Shown here: positions 17,358-25,460 of the stretch, in pieces
How the letters are laid out: each line of letters opens with the position of its first letter
How positions within the stretch are numbered: the stretch's first letter is position 1
Assembly (NCBI GenBank): GCA_947167745.1
Contig: CAMVJE010000012.1
Span: 1 to 48,688, forward strand
Direction: 5' to 3'
Origin: an uncultured Treponema sp.
Lineage (GTDB): Bacteria > Spirochaetota > Spirochaetia > Treponematales > Treponemataceae
Length of the DNA: 48,688 bases
Notes under the pieces: generated by a model
Databases searched by the model: none
What the model saw: only the letters and a program-made list of their open reading frames with translations
Told to the model about the DNA's origin: nothing
Position numbers and translations under genes: made by a program

Positions 17358-18266
17358 TCAGCATTCAGCCTGCTTTTTCAGCAGTCCTTCCACTGCGTCA
17401 ATCGTGTCATCGGGAGTGCTGGCTCCAGCCGTGATTCCAACCTTTTTTAGCGAGAAAAATTCCACGGGTATTTCTTCCGGTTTTTCAATCAAAACAGCTT
17501 TTCTACATAATTTTTTTGCAGTAACAAAAAGCCGATTCGTATTTGCACTAGACTTTCCGCCAATAACAATTACTCCCTCAACTTTTTCGCAAAGTTCTTT
17601 TAGTGCATCCTGCCTCTCGTGAGTTGCCGGACAGATTGAACTGATTACTTTTGCCAGCGGGAAACGACTAATCAGCTCTTTTTGAAGCAAGTCAAAGGTT
17701 CTTATACTGAATGTTGTCTGTGAAAGAAGAACAATTTTTGAGTCAGCGGAGATTTCGCCATTCTGAGAAAGCTGATTTATAGAAGAATCAAGCTCAGAAA
17801 GATCCTTTATGAGAATGAAGTGCAAATTTACGCCAGCCTTTTTTGCAGCTTCCTTTGCATAACCTTCAATTCCGATGACTTCACCGTGGTTTTTATCACC
17901 AGCAAAGAAAATGACATACCCTTGAAAGGCGTATTCTGCAGCCCGCCGTTGACTTTGTGTAACAAGCGGACAGGTGGCATTTATGAGATTCACACCTTTT
18001 TTTTGCAGGGAATTTTCTGTCTCCGGTGGAACTCCATGTGCGCGGATAATCACCGTGTCTTCATTTTTAAGGGAAGGGATTTCTTTTTCGGAAAGAATTT
18101 TAAGATTGCGAGCTGCAAGATTTTCCAGGGCAACGGGATTATGAATCAGCGGACCCAAAGTATAAACCTGACCTGAATCATTTTCTGAAAGAGCTTTATT
18201 TGCCGCATTCACTGCCCGGCGCACACCAGCACAAAAGCCCATAATTCTCGCACGAATAATTTCCAT
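17358..18266 (-). CDS. ispH: 4-hydroxy-3-methylbut-2-enyl diphosphate reductase
   Basis: IspH (LytB) makes isopentenyl and dimethylallyl diphosphate in the last step of the non-mevalonate pathway, using a 3Fe/4Fe-4S cluster. The three cluster cysteines are at residues 12 (MGFCAGVRRAV), 99 (NATCPLVT) and 212 (SSICPATHERQ). The substrate-binding segments RAHGVPP, KNHGEVIG and GGKSSANTNRL, and the C-terminal GITAGASTPD, are all present. The length of 302 is typical. The ribosome site AGGTGA precedes the ATG at 18266. Its presence shows this organism makes isoprenoids by the MEP route. Confidence 0.97.
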   Translation of the reverse strand: MEIIRARIMGFCAGVRRAVNAANKALSENDSGQVYTLGPLIHNPVALENLAARNLKILSEKEIPSLKNEDTVIIRAHGVPPETENSLQKKGVNLINATCPLVTQSQRRAAEYAFQGYVIFFAGDKNHGEVIGIEGYAKEAAKKAGVNLHFILIKDLSELDSSINQLSQNGEISADSKIVLLSQTTFSIRTFDLLQKELISRFPLAKVISSICPATHERQDALKELCEKVEGVIVIGGKSSANTNRLFVTAKKLCRKAVLIEKPEEIPVEFFSLKKVGITAGASTPDDTIDAVEGLLKKQAEC

Positions 18267-18285
18267 AACTCACCTAAAAAATAAT

Positions 18286-18355
18286 CCACAGATATGCACA
18301 GAGCAACACAGATTATAATTATATAAAAATCTGTGCAATCTGTGTTAATCTGTGG
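18286..18355. repeat. Long imperfect inverted repeat of the CCACAGAT family
   Basis: CCACAGAT (18286-18293) pairs with ATCTGTGG (18348-18355). The inner parts of the arms (ACACAGATT / AATCTGTG) also pair around an AT-rich loop. A further piece, ATCCGCGTTTATCTGTTATATCCGCG, follows to about 18391. It fills the 133 bases between secF and ispH, both on the minus strand, and could fold in the read-through transcript. Related words occur at 30465 and 32368. Confidence 0.7.
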
Positions 18356-18399
18356 ACAAATAATTATCCGCGTTTATCTGTTATATCCGCGTCTTAATT

Positions 18400-19641
18400 T
18401 TACTCAGCATCGTCAGCTTCATCTTCGCTGGACTTGAACTGGCTGATGTTTGAATTTGCAGCAATTGTTGTAAACTTCTGATTTTTGCGGACAGAAAGAA
18501 TGAATGCGCCTGCAATGAAAATAGAAGAATAACAACCTGAAATCAAACCTACAGTGAGTGCCAGAGAGAAGTCGTGGATTGCTCCCGTTGTGAAGAAGAA
18601 CAAAGCCAAAACTGCGAATAAAGTTGTGAGTGTCGTGATAATAGAACGGCTCAATGTTGAAGAAAGAGCTGAGTTCAAAATCTCTTTGAATGTCTTTGCC
18701 TCGACAACCTTGATGTCGCTTCGGACTCGGTCAAGAATAACGACTGTAGCGTTGATTGAGTAACCTATGATTGTAAGGATTGCCGCCAAAGTTGTGGTGC
18801 TGAATTCCATCTGAATGAATGAGATGAAAGAGACCATAATCAATGCGTCGTGAACGATAGCGATAACTGCCGCAAGAGCGAAATCCCAGTGGAAACGGAT
18901 TGCAGAGTAGATGAAAATCAAGACCAATGTTGCGAGAACAAGGATGATTGAATCTCGGATCAAAGACTGAGAGAACTGAGCGCCAATAAAGTCAGACTTT
19001 ACGAAAGCAACTTTATCTGCACCAAATTTATCTGTGAGTGCCTTGTTTGCATCTGCCTGAAGAGTTTTGCCATCGTCGCCGGTAACACCCATGCGGATCT
19101 GGAAAGCACGGTCACTACCCTCGCCGATTTCCTTTACATCAACATTGTTGAATGCCTTGAGTGTATCTCGAACATCATCTGCAGTAACACTAGCTTTTGA
19201 GTCTGAAGCAAAGAGATACAAAGTTTTTTCGCCAAGATTTTTTGAAGAACCTGAACTTACGAAAAGACCTTCTTCAGGAATAACAATTTCATTTTTGATG
19301 TGAGCAGAAACACCATTTACAGTGTTCATTTTTGCAGCAAGTTCAGAAACAGTCTTTACTTCAGCGTAAGGAATTACTTCCGTGCGGTTTTCTTCACCAG
19401 TGCCACTAACAACAAGTTCAATTCCAGAATCAGAAGTTTCAAGAGAAACCGTAGCAGTTCCGGAATAGGTGACATCAAGTACAGCATTAGCAATTTTGAT
19501 TTCTTCAATCATACCTGGCTTGAAATCAAGACCGAAATTAATTCCGCGAGTTGCGACAGAAACAATTCCTCCGATGATGATTAATGCGCTCAAAACCACA
19601 GCACAAGGGAAAAATTTACTAAATTGAATTATCTTTTTCAT
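18400..19641 (-). CDS. secF: Protein translocase subunit SecF
   Basis: SecF joins SecD and YajC to drive export through SecYEG with proton motive force. The protein has one N-terminal helix followed by GINFGLDFKPGM, a periplasmic domain (residues about 45-220) and five clustered C-terminal helices with VIAIVHDALIMVSFISF, GYSINATVVILDRVRS and SRSIITTLTTLFAVLALFFF. The length of 413 is about 100 above a minimal SecF because the periplasmic domain is enlarged. The ATG shares one base with the secD stop, so translation is coupled. Confidence 0.95.
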   Translation of the reverse strand: MKKIIQFSKFFPCAVVLSALIIIGGIVSVATRGINFGLDFKPGMIEEIKIANAVLDVTYSGTATVSLETSDSGIELVVSGTGEENRTEVIPYAEVKTVSELAAKMNTVNGVSAHIKNEIVIPEEGLFVSSGSSKNLGEKTLYLFASDSKASVTADDVRDTLKAFNNVDVKEIGEGSDRAFQIRMGVTGDDGKTLQADANKALTDKFGADKVAFVKSDFIGAQFSQSLIRDSIILVLATLVLIFIYSAIRFHWDFALAAVIAIVHDALIMVSFISFIQMEFSTTTLAAILTIIGYSINATVVILDRVRSDIKVVEAKTFKEILNSALSSTLSRSIITTLTTLFAVLALFFFTTGAIHDFSLALTVGLISGCYSSIFIAGAFILSVRKNQKFTTIAANSNISQFKSSEDEADDAE

Positions 19642-21431
19642 TATTTTACTCCCCAGCCAATGCTCATTGTCTTTCTGTTCATAACCTCAGTGTTAAAGTC
19701 GAACATGAGACGAGAAACTACGAGAGCTGTAAATACTGACGAACATACACCGATTGCAAGAGAAACTGCGAAACCCTGAATAGAGCCGGTTCCCAATTTT
19801 GAAAGGAAGGCAGCCGCAATGAATGTGGTGATGTTAGAGTCCATGATTGCCCAGAAAGCGTTGTCGAAACCTGCGGCGATTGCTGCGGCCCGGCTCTTTC
19901 CGTTTTTGAGCTCTTCTTTGATACGCTCGAAGATGATTACGTTGGCGTCGACTGACATACCGACCGTAAGAATCATACCGGCGATAGAAGAAAGGGTAAG
20001 AGTGAGGTTGAATGCGCTCAATACAGAGAACATGATGTACATATTGAGAACCTGAGCAACGACAGCGTTGAAACCGGCACCAAGATAGTACAAAATCATG
20101 AATACGAGGACGGCAGCAAGACCCCAGAGAAGGGCATTCATACCCTGTCTGATTGCGGCATCTCCAAGTGAAGCACCTACAACCTGCTGGCTTTCGACCT
20201 CAAGAGGAACTTCAAGCCATGCAGTCTGGAGAACCTTCTGGATATTCTGAGCTTCTTCTACGCTGAATCCGCCAGAAAGAGAAACCTGTCCGCCATTGAT
20301 TGCCTGACGGATTGTGGCTGCAGACTTGATTTTGTTGTCGCTTACAATTGCAAGACGCTCGTTTACATGAGCACCTGTGAAATCAGCGAAAATTTGTGCA
20401 CCTTCTGAATCGAGCACGAAATTAACTTCCGGCTGGTTTGTTGTCTGATCTGCTGAAACCTGAGCAGATTTAACATGTTTGCCGTCAAGGGCGATGTCTT
20501 TTTTAACAGCCAGATACTCTGAACCGCGTACAAGCTGATCAAGTCCATAATCGTCTTTTTCGTAGAAACCCATAACTTCGCAATCTGCAGGAAGAAGTGC
20601 AGGCTCGATGAGTTTTCCATCTGAATTAAAGAGAATACCGTTCTGACGATAATAGTTCATTATAGCTGCAGTAGCACTTTCATCAACGAGACGGAAATTC
20701 AAGATTCCCTTACCCATGATGATTGTGTTTACGCTTTCTGAATCGGCAGCACCCGGAATTTCGATGTAGATGCGGTCTTCACCCTGCTGGCGGATAACCG
20801 GAGAAGTAAGACCGAATTTATCGATGCGGCCAGTTAAAGTTTCGATAGCCTGAGCCATCGCTTCTTTTTTGAACTGAGCTTCATCCGTAACTTCATTGTT
20901 CTTTTTCTGAGACTCAAGGGCTGTATTCAAGTCAGCATGAACGATGATATTCATACCGCCACTCAAATCAAGGCCGAGTTTAACAGATGAATTATAGCGT
21001 TTTTTGGCCGCAAGAATTTCATCACGATATTTACCTTCGATTACAGAACGGAAATCTGCCATAGCAGTGCTTCCTGTGAAAGAATCAAGAATTGCACCGA
21101 CTGTAATTACATCTGGAAGTTCTGGAGCTTCCAATCCGGCAGCTTTGTAAGCTTTTGCATTTTCTTTGTAGTTTTTCTTTGCAGCTTTAACAAGATAATC
21201 GTAAGAAGGATCAAGAGTGGCTTCTGGATTAGCCTTGGCCATAGCAATAAGCTTATCTGACTCTTCTTTTGCTTTTACTACTGTGTAGTCCTTAATTTTT
21301 TCGAGAGAACCAAGTGCAAGAGTCTGCTGGTCTTTCGGTGTGCGTGCATACCAGCTGATTGACGGCCAGAGGAATGCAAAACAAACAGCAAGAACTACCA
21401 GAATAATGATAAAACGACTTCGTTTGTTCAT
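19641..21431 (-). CDS. secD: Protein translocase subunit SecD
   Basis: SecD has an N-terminal helix (FIIILVVLAVCFAFLWPSIS), a periplasmic P1 head and a C-terminal helical bundle. The hallmark LGLDLSGGMNIIVHAD appears near residue 152, far later than usual. About 110 extra, mostly helical, charged residues lie between the first helix and this motif. The pore region carries SLSGGFSVEEAQNIQKVLQT, GMILTVGMSVDANVIIFERIKEEL and IMDSNITTFIAAAF. The length is 596. The start is about 20 bases after yajC, and secF follows with a one-base overlap. Confidence 0.96.
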   Translation of the reverse strand: MNKRSRFIIILVVLAVCFAFLWPSISWYARTPKDQQTLALGSLEKIKDYTVVKAKEESDKLIAMAKANPEATLDPSYDYLVKAAKKNYKENAKAYKAAGLEAPELPDVITVGAILDSFTGSTAMADFRSVIEGKYRDEILAAKKRYNSSVKLGLDLSGGMNIIVHADLNTALESQKKNNEVTDEAQFKKEAMAQAIETLTGRIDKFGLTSPVIRQQGEDRIYIEIPGAADSESVNTIIMGKGILNFRLVDESATAAIMNYYRQNGILFNSDGKLIEPALLPADCEVMGFYEKDDYGLDQLVRGSEYLAVKKDIALDGKHVKSAQVSADQTTNQPEVNFVLDSEGAQIFADFTGAHVNERLAIVSDNKIKSAATIRQAINGGQVSLSGGFSVEEAQNIQKVLQTAWLEVPLEVESQQVVGASLGDAAIRQGMNALLWGLAAVLVFMILYYLGAGFNAVVAQVLNMYIMFSVLSAFNLTLTLSSIAGMILTVGMSVDANVIIFERIKEELKNGKSRAAAIAAGFDNAFWAIMDSNITTFIAAAFLSKLGTGSIQGFAVSLAIGVCSSVFTALVVSRLMFDFNTEVMNRKTMSIGWGVK

Positions 21432-21452
21432 TTTTTTACTCCGGTATTTAAT

Positions 21453-21848
21453 TTATTCAGCTTTTTCTGAATCAGAAGATTCTTTTCCTGATTCTTTTGA
21501 TTCATCAGCCTTTTTATCCGATTTAGCCGGGGCTGTGTTATCTGTTACTACGCCGGCAATTGCAGAACGGTTGAACTCAATTTTGACACCTTCATCAACT
21601 TTTACGATGACAGTCTTTTCTTTTGTAGCCGAAACGAGACCATGAATGCCACCAATCGTTACGACTTTGTCACCTTTTTTAAGTGCATCAATCATTTTCT
21701 GAGTTTCTTTCTGTTTTTTATTCTGCGGACGAATAATGAAGAAATAGAAAATTGCGATGATAAGTACGAAGGGGACAACAGATAAAATCGGGTTGCCTGC
21801 TGCACCAGCTCCGCCTGATCCCGCCTGAAGTAATGGGACGAAAAACAT
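21453..21848 (-). CDS. yajC: Preprotein translocase accessory subunit YajC
   Basis: YajC is the small single-span partner of SecDF. It has one membrane helix (ILSVVPFVLIIAIFYFFII, about residues 22-40), followed by RPQNKKQKETQKMIDALKKGDKVVTIGGIHG and EKTVIVKVDEGVKIEFNRSAI. The C-terminal 25 residues are a Lys/Asp/Ser/Glu-rich tail. The length of 131 is normal. AGGAG lies about 8 bases before the ATG at 21848, and a 24-base palindrome sits just upstream of that. This is the first gene of the yajC-secD-secF operon. Confidence 0.95.
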   Translation of the reverse strand: MFFVPLLQAGSGGAGAAGNPILSVVPFVLIIAIFYFFIIRPQNKKQKETQKMIDALKKGDKVVTIGGIHGLVSATKEKTVIVKVDEGVKIEFNRSAIAGVVTDNTAPAKSDKKADESKESGKESSDSEKAE

Positions 21849-21864
21849 TTTTTTGACTCCTGTA

Positions 21865-21888
21865 GTAATACTGTAAATACGGTATTAC
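21865..21888. promoter_or_regulatory. 24-bp near-perfect palindrome upstream of yajC (operator or leader hairpin)
   Basis: GTAATAC at both ends (21865-21871 and, inverted, 21882-21888) and an inner GTA/TAC pair give 20 of 24 self-complementary positions. It ends 3 bases before the AGGAG of yajC, and a possible -10 (TATGAT, 21893-21898) lies 4 bases upstream on the minus strand. It could be a repressor operator at the transcription start or an RNA hairpin beside the ribosome site. Confidence 0.55.
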
Positions 21889-21950
21889 ATCCATCATAAT
21901 TTAAAATAAGTGCTCATACATTATCATTAAATGGAGGCAAAATCAACCAC

Positions 21951-23666
21951 TTAGTTTTTCAATAATTTGTCCAGATTTTGATTCAAGGCGAGAAGTGACT
22001 CATCTTTTGGCGACAAAGCGACGACCTGTTTAAGATAATACTGAGCCTTGCGGTATTCTTTTTTGTTAAAATAGATTTTGTAGAGACGGAAAAGGGCATC
22101 TTTATTGCGGGGATTAGCCGTAAGGCTTGAACGCAAATCAGCAAGAATTGCACTTTCAGAACCGGTGAGATAACTCCGCTGATAATAGAGGAAACTTTTC
22201 ATTTTTGCTGTTGAATTTGGCAAAAGCTGATTTATAAGCCGGGAAGCTTCGGCAGTCCGAGATGTTGAAACCAGCACATCGATATAAGACTGCAGCACTT
22301 CCTCATCATCCGGGTCTTCTGCGTAAAGCCGGGAAGCATATCTCCAGGCCTCATCTTTTTTACCTGCAGAAAGACAAATCCTTATATGAACGAAATAAAC
22401 AGAACGGGGCAGATTATCTTTTTTAAGGAGTTCCGTACTTGCTTTATAAGCCTGAGACCATTTTTTCGCAGCAACCATTGAATTGATTTTTATGAGGATT
22501 GCCTGAAAATTCTCAGGGTCAGACGCAAGAATTTTATTGGCAAGATCCTCGCCTGACTCTCCTGCAATAGAAGTTCCTGTTTCAGAAGAAAGGATTGCTG
22601 CATTGAGAATTATGTCTTTATCTTCCGGATACAATATTATAGCTTTTTCAATTGTTGCCGTAGCTGCAGAAATATTTTTATTCCAGTTTTTCTGAATTTC
22701 AAAACGGAGAAGAAGATAATCTCTGGAATCAGAGTCTTTTCTGGCATAAGCATCAAGTAAGGAAGCCGCACGAATATATTCTCCCTTGAACACAAGAATT
22801 CTTGCACGAAAAAGGAGGTAATATGAGTTTTCAGGCTCAAGTTGAAGGACACGGCTTACATAAAGTTCGGCATTAACGGCATCCTTTGCAGCAAAAGCTG
22901 ATTCTGCACACAACTTGAGCAGATCTTTATTCTGCGGGTAAGTCTTGAGCATTTTTTCACAGAGGCTGAAAGCAGCAGATGGATCATTAAGTTTAAGAAA
23001 TGAGTCTGCAAAAGCGTAAGAACATTCAAAACAATTACCCGCAAGATCCGAAGCATATCCAAAATATTCATTTGCCTTATGATAATCATTCATACGGCGG
23101 TAAAGCAGTCCAAGAAGATAATTTGCAAAAACCGATGTACCGTTAATTTTAAGAGCTGCGGAGAGATTTTCTAAGGCGGATTCGTAATAATCATTTCTCG
23201 TTTCAGAAGCTGCAAGCACAAGGGCCGGAAGAGCATATCCCAAGAAATCCTTCGGAGAAACAAAGGGATCATAAATTCCGTTTCTTGAGGAAGTTATCGC
23301 ACCGGTATAATCATTTTTTATATCAATTGAAGAAAAAGTATCATGGTAATTCTGGGATTTCCAGCAAATCTGCATGATTGAAACAGCTATAAAATATACA
23401 ACTTCCTCGCTTTCCGAGAGGTTTTCCCGCCTTTTCTGAAGAGAATTTATTGCATACTGAAGGCTCTCTGGAGAACCTTTTTCGACATTACTGAGTATAT
23501 CAGGAGAAATCTGGGCAAAGTAATTTGCATTACGGCGCTCCGGTAAGGCGAGTTTTACAGCATCTGAAGGATCAGCCACATAATCTGAATCCCCGGCTGG
23601 AAGTTCTGCGAGAAAAATCAATGATATGAAAATGCAGGCAGAAAGCTTCCGCCAAAGCTGTCTCAA
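21951..23666 (-). CDS. Secreted TPR protein
   Basis: The 571-residue protein starts with a TTG at 23666, chosen because GGAGAG lies 8-10 bases upstream and a signal peptide begins immediately (LWRKLSACIFISLIFLAELPAG). The rest is a chain of TPR-like helix pairs, for example SVFANYLLGLLYRRMNDYHK, NAELYVSRVLQLEPENSYYL and KDALFRLYKIYFNKKEYRKA. It is probably a periplasmic or outer-membrane scaffold. The start overlaps the end of the upstream membrane-protein gene region (stop at 23672), so the two form an operon. Confidence 0.8.
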   Translation of the reverse strand: MRQLWRKLSACIFISLIFLAELPAGDSDYVADPSDAVKLALPERRNANYFAQISPDILSNVEKGSPESLQYAINSLQKRRENLSESEEVVYFIAVSIMQICWKSQNYHDTFSSIDIKNDYTGAITSSRNGIYDPFVSPKDFLGYALPALVLAASETRNDYYESALENLSAALKINGTSVFANYLLGLLYRRMNDYHKANEYFGYASDLAGNCFECSYAFADSFLKLNDPSAAFSLCEKMLKTYPQNKDLLKLCAESAFAAKDAVNAELYVSRVLQLEPENSYYLLFRARILVFKGEYIRAASLLDAYARKDSDSRDYLLLRFEIQKNWNKNISAATATIEKAIILYPEDKDIILNAAILSSETGTSIAGESGEDLANKILASDPENFQAILIKINSMVAAKKWSQAYKASTELLKKDNLPRSVYFVHIRICLSAGKKDEAWRYASRLYAEDPDDEEVLQSYIDVLVSTSRTAEASRLINQLLPNSTAKMKSFLYYQRSYLTGSESAILADLRSSLTANPRNKDALFRLYKIYFNKKEYRKAQYYLKQVVALSPKDESLLALNQNLDKLLKN

Positions 23667-23671
23667 AACGG

Positions 23672-24271
23672 TTACTCTCCGTAAAATCCTTTTTCGTCTT
23701 CATCAGTGAGATCAGAAAGTTCGTCCTTGTCGTAAGGAAAAAAATCATTGAAATTGCGCTGCCAGAAAAAAAGTGCAACAAGCGCAACTCCGGCAAAAAT
23801 CAGGACAAAAGGCCCCCATTTACCAACGAAAGAAGAAAAGGAAATTTTAATGATATTGAAAGAAAAAAGAAGAAAGACGAAACCTAGAACCTCAATCAAT
23901 ATTGCAGGGAAAAGATAAACTCCCCTCACCTTACGGTGCTTGAAAATACAAGTAAGAACAAGGCAGATTCCACTTAAAATTACAGCTATAGGCCATAAAT
24001 GTTCCGAGCCAAAAGGAACGACATTTGTAAAGACAAAAGTCATGCAAAGTCCGAAGAAAAAAATAAGGAGGCCGAGAAAAAAAACCACTGCCCAGTGAAT
24101 GGCTGTCATAGCAAGGTAAAAAATAAGCGCACCAAAAATCATCGTGGCAATTGGAGCAAAAGGCAGAGACTCGCCTATCGAAAAACGTGAAATCAAAAGC
24201 AAACCGACTATAATCAAAATCATTCCTGCAGCAAGAAGCGCATTAAGGACAGGAACCGTTATTTTTTTCAT
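23672..24271 (-). CDS. Six-helix membrane protein, unknown (LiaF/DUF5668-like pattern)
   Basis: The 199 residues form three helix hairpins with short loops (LLAAGMILIIVGLLLI, MIFGALIFYLAMTAI, WAVVFFLGLLIFFFGLC, LWPIAVILSGICLVLTCIF, LFPAILIEVLGFVFLLF, GPFVLIFAGVALVALFFW). The repeated W-P-x-x-x-I-L-x-G pattern recalls the N-terminal domain of LiaF-like proteins, but the C-terminal domain of that family is absent. The tail is acidic (DKDELSDLTDEDEKGFYGE) and cytoplasmic or periplasmic. GGGGGA lies just before the ATG at 24271. It is co-transcribed with the TPR gene behind it. Confidence 0.75.
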   Translation of the reverse strand: MKKITVPVLNALLAAGMILIIVGLLLISRFSIGESLPFAPIATMIFGALIFYLAMTAIHWAVVFFLGLLIFFFGLCMTFVFTNVVPFGSEHLWPIAVILSGICLVLTCIFKHRKVRGVYLFPAILIEVLGFVFLLFSFNIIKISFSSFVGKWGPFVLIFAGVALVALFFWQRNFNDFFPYDKDELSDLTDEDEKGFYGE

Positions 24272-24309
24272 ATTTCCCCCAATTAAAAAACTCAGAAGAT
24301 ACTAAATCG

Positions 24310-24338
24310 TTATAGAATACTACAGAATTTGATAAAAT
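24310..24338 (+). promoter_or_regulatory. Promoter with 20-bp-phased direct repeats for the envelope block
   Basis: TTATAG (24310-24315), a 17-base spacer and TAAAAT (24333-24338) precede the lipoprotein gene by about 55-75 bases. Two 13-base direct repeats, AATACTACAGAAT (24316-24328) and AATACTAGAGAAT (24336-24348), match at 12 of 13 positions, exactly 20 bases apart, and flank the -10 box. That looks like a binding site for a dimeric regulator. Confidence 0.5.
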
Positions 24339-24392
24339 ACTAGAGAATATGGAGAATTCAAAATTTTAATTACGATTGAGGAAAGGTCAGAT

Positions 24393-25460
24393 TTGTGCTA
24401 TCGTTACAAAAGTATGAAAAAATATTTACCTTTCCTACTGTTATTGACTATTTGTTTTCTCACATCCCTTTTTACAGCATGTGCAAAAAATTCCAAAAAT
24501 GAAAAAACTGAAGAAACCCTGTCACAGCTCACATACCTTCTAGAGGACCCCAGCATCTCAAGCCAGTCAAGATATGCCGTTATCAATAGAATTGCAAACC
24601 TTTTTTACACTGAAGGCCGAACCGATGACATGGTTCTTTTTCTCACGGACTGGGTTGAAACCCACATCGATGATACATACGATGCCTACTGGCTTTTTAT
24701 GGTGGCATCAAACTATCTTAAATCAAGGCAGGAACCGCTGGCCGAATACTACTACGATAGAATCATCAATAATTTCCCGGATTTACTTGTAAACGGCGAA
24801 TCCATTCATTTTGCCTGCCTCCAGCATTTGATTCAAATCAGCAAAAGTTCTACAAACAGAATAACCTATTTCAACAGAATAATTCACAATTTTCCTCAGA
24901 ATGTGAGTATAACAGAAATGTACCTGCGCCTTGCACTGGAATACGAAAATGCCGGCGAATGGGAACTTGCCCTCAAGTCATACTCACTCTTTCTTGAACA
25001 GCCGGATTCTTCAACCATTCAAATTTCTGGAATTCCTGACGCGTATTTAAAAGCCCGCCAGATGGTCGATTTTTCAAAATCACCGAAAGACTGGACCTTT
25101 GAAAGCCTGGAAGCTCTTGAAACAGCAGTCAAAAAAGCAATTTCATCATACAACTGGCGCGCCCTTGATCGTTACCGCTCTAAAGTAAATTTCTTTGCAA
25201 TGAGCTGGAAGTCAAGCGAGTCAGACCAGAATGCCCTTGAAAACTTCTCCATGCACAACTTCATGCTTGGAAACAGAATCCGCTACAATGCCGAACTCGA
25301 TGACGCATCTACTCCAACCGAGGCTTATTTAAGAACCTGGGGCTGGAGCCAGTACATCAATGTCTGGTATTTATATTTCAGAAAGGTAAATTTCCCCGCC
25401 GATCCGGAAATTCACGGTCGCTGGGAATGGGCCGGAATCTATTACGGTGAAAAACTTTAA
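24393..25460 (+). CDS. Treponemal lipoprotein with TPR-like helices
   Basis: The product has a signal sequence with lipobox (KKYLPFLLLLTICFLTSLFTAC; lipidated Cys after LFTA). It then has a helical body with TPR-like units (SRYAVINRIANLFYTEGRTD, YWLFMVASNYLKSRQEPLAE, YLRLALEYENAGEWELALKS). I list the TTG start at 24393 because GAGGAAAGG lies about 6 bases upstream. The ATG at 24414 gives a more usual lipoprotein start (MKKYLPF) but has no ribosome site. The next gene starts inside its last codons. It probably works with the lytic transglycosylase that follows. Confidence 0.8.
   Translation: MCYRYKSMKKYLPFLLLLTICFLTSLFTACAKNSKNEKTEETLSQLTYLLEDPSISSQSRYAVINRIANLFYTEGRTDDMVLFLTDWVETHIDDTYDAYWLFMVASNYLKSRQEPLAEYYYDRIINNFPDLLVNGESIHFACLQHLIQISKSSTNRITYFNRIIHNFPQNVSITEMYLRLALEYENAGEWELALKSYSLFLEQPDSSTIQISGIPDAYLKARQMVDFSKSPKDWTFESLEALETAVKKAISSYNWRALDRYRSKVNFFAMSWKSSESDQNALENFSMHNFMLGNRIRYNAELDDASTPTEAYLRTWGWSQYINVWYLYFRKVNFPADPEIHGRWEWAGIYYGEKL

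Noticed and set aside
24349..24369. Six-codon ATG frame (ATG GAG AAT ... TAA) upstream of the lipoprotein gene, as a possible leader peptide
   Set aside because: It has no ribosome site, no regulatory codon run and no attenuator hairpin after it.
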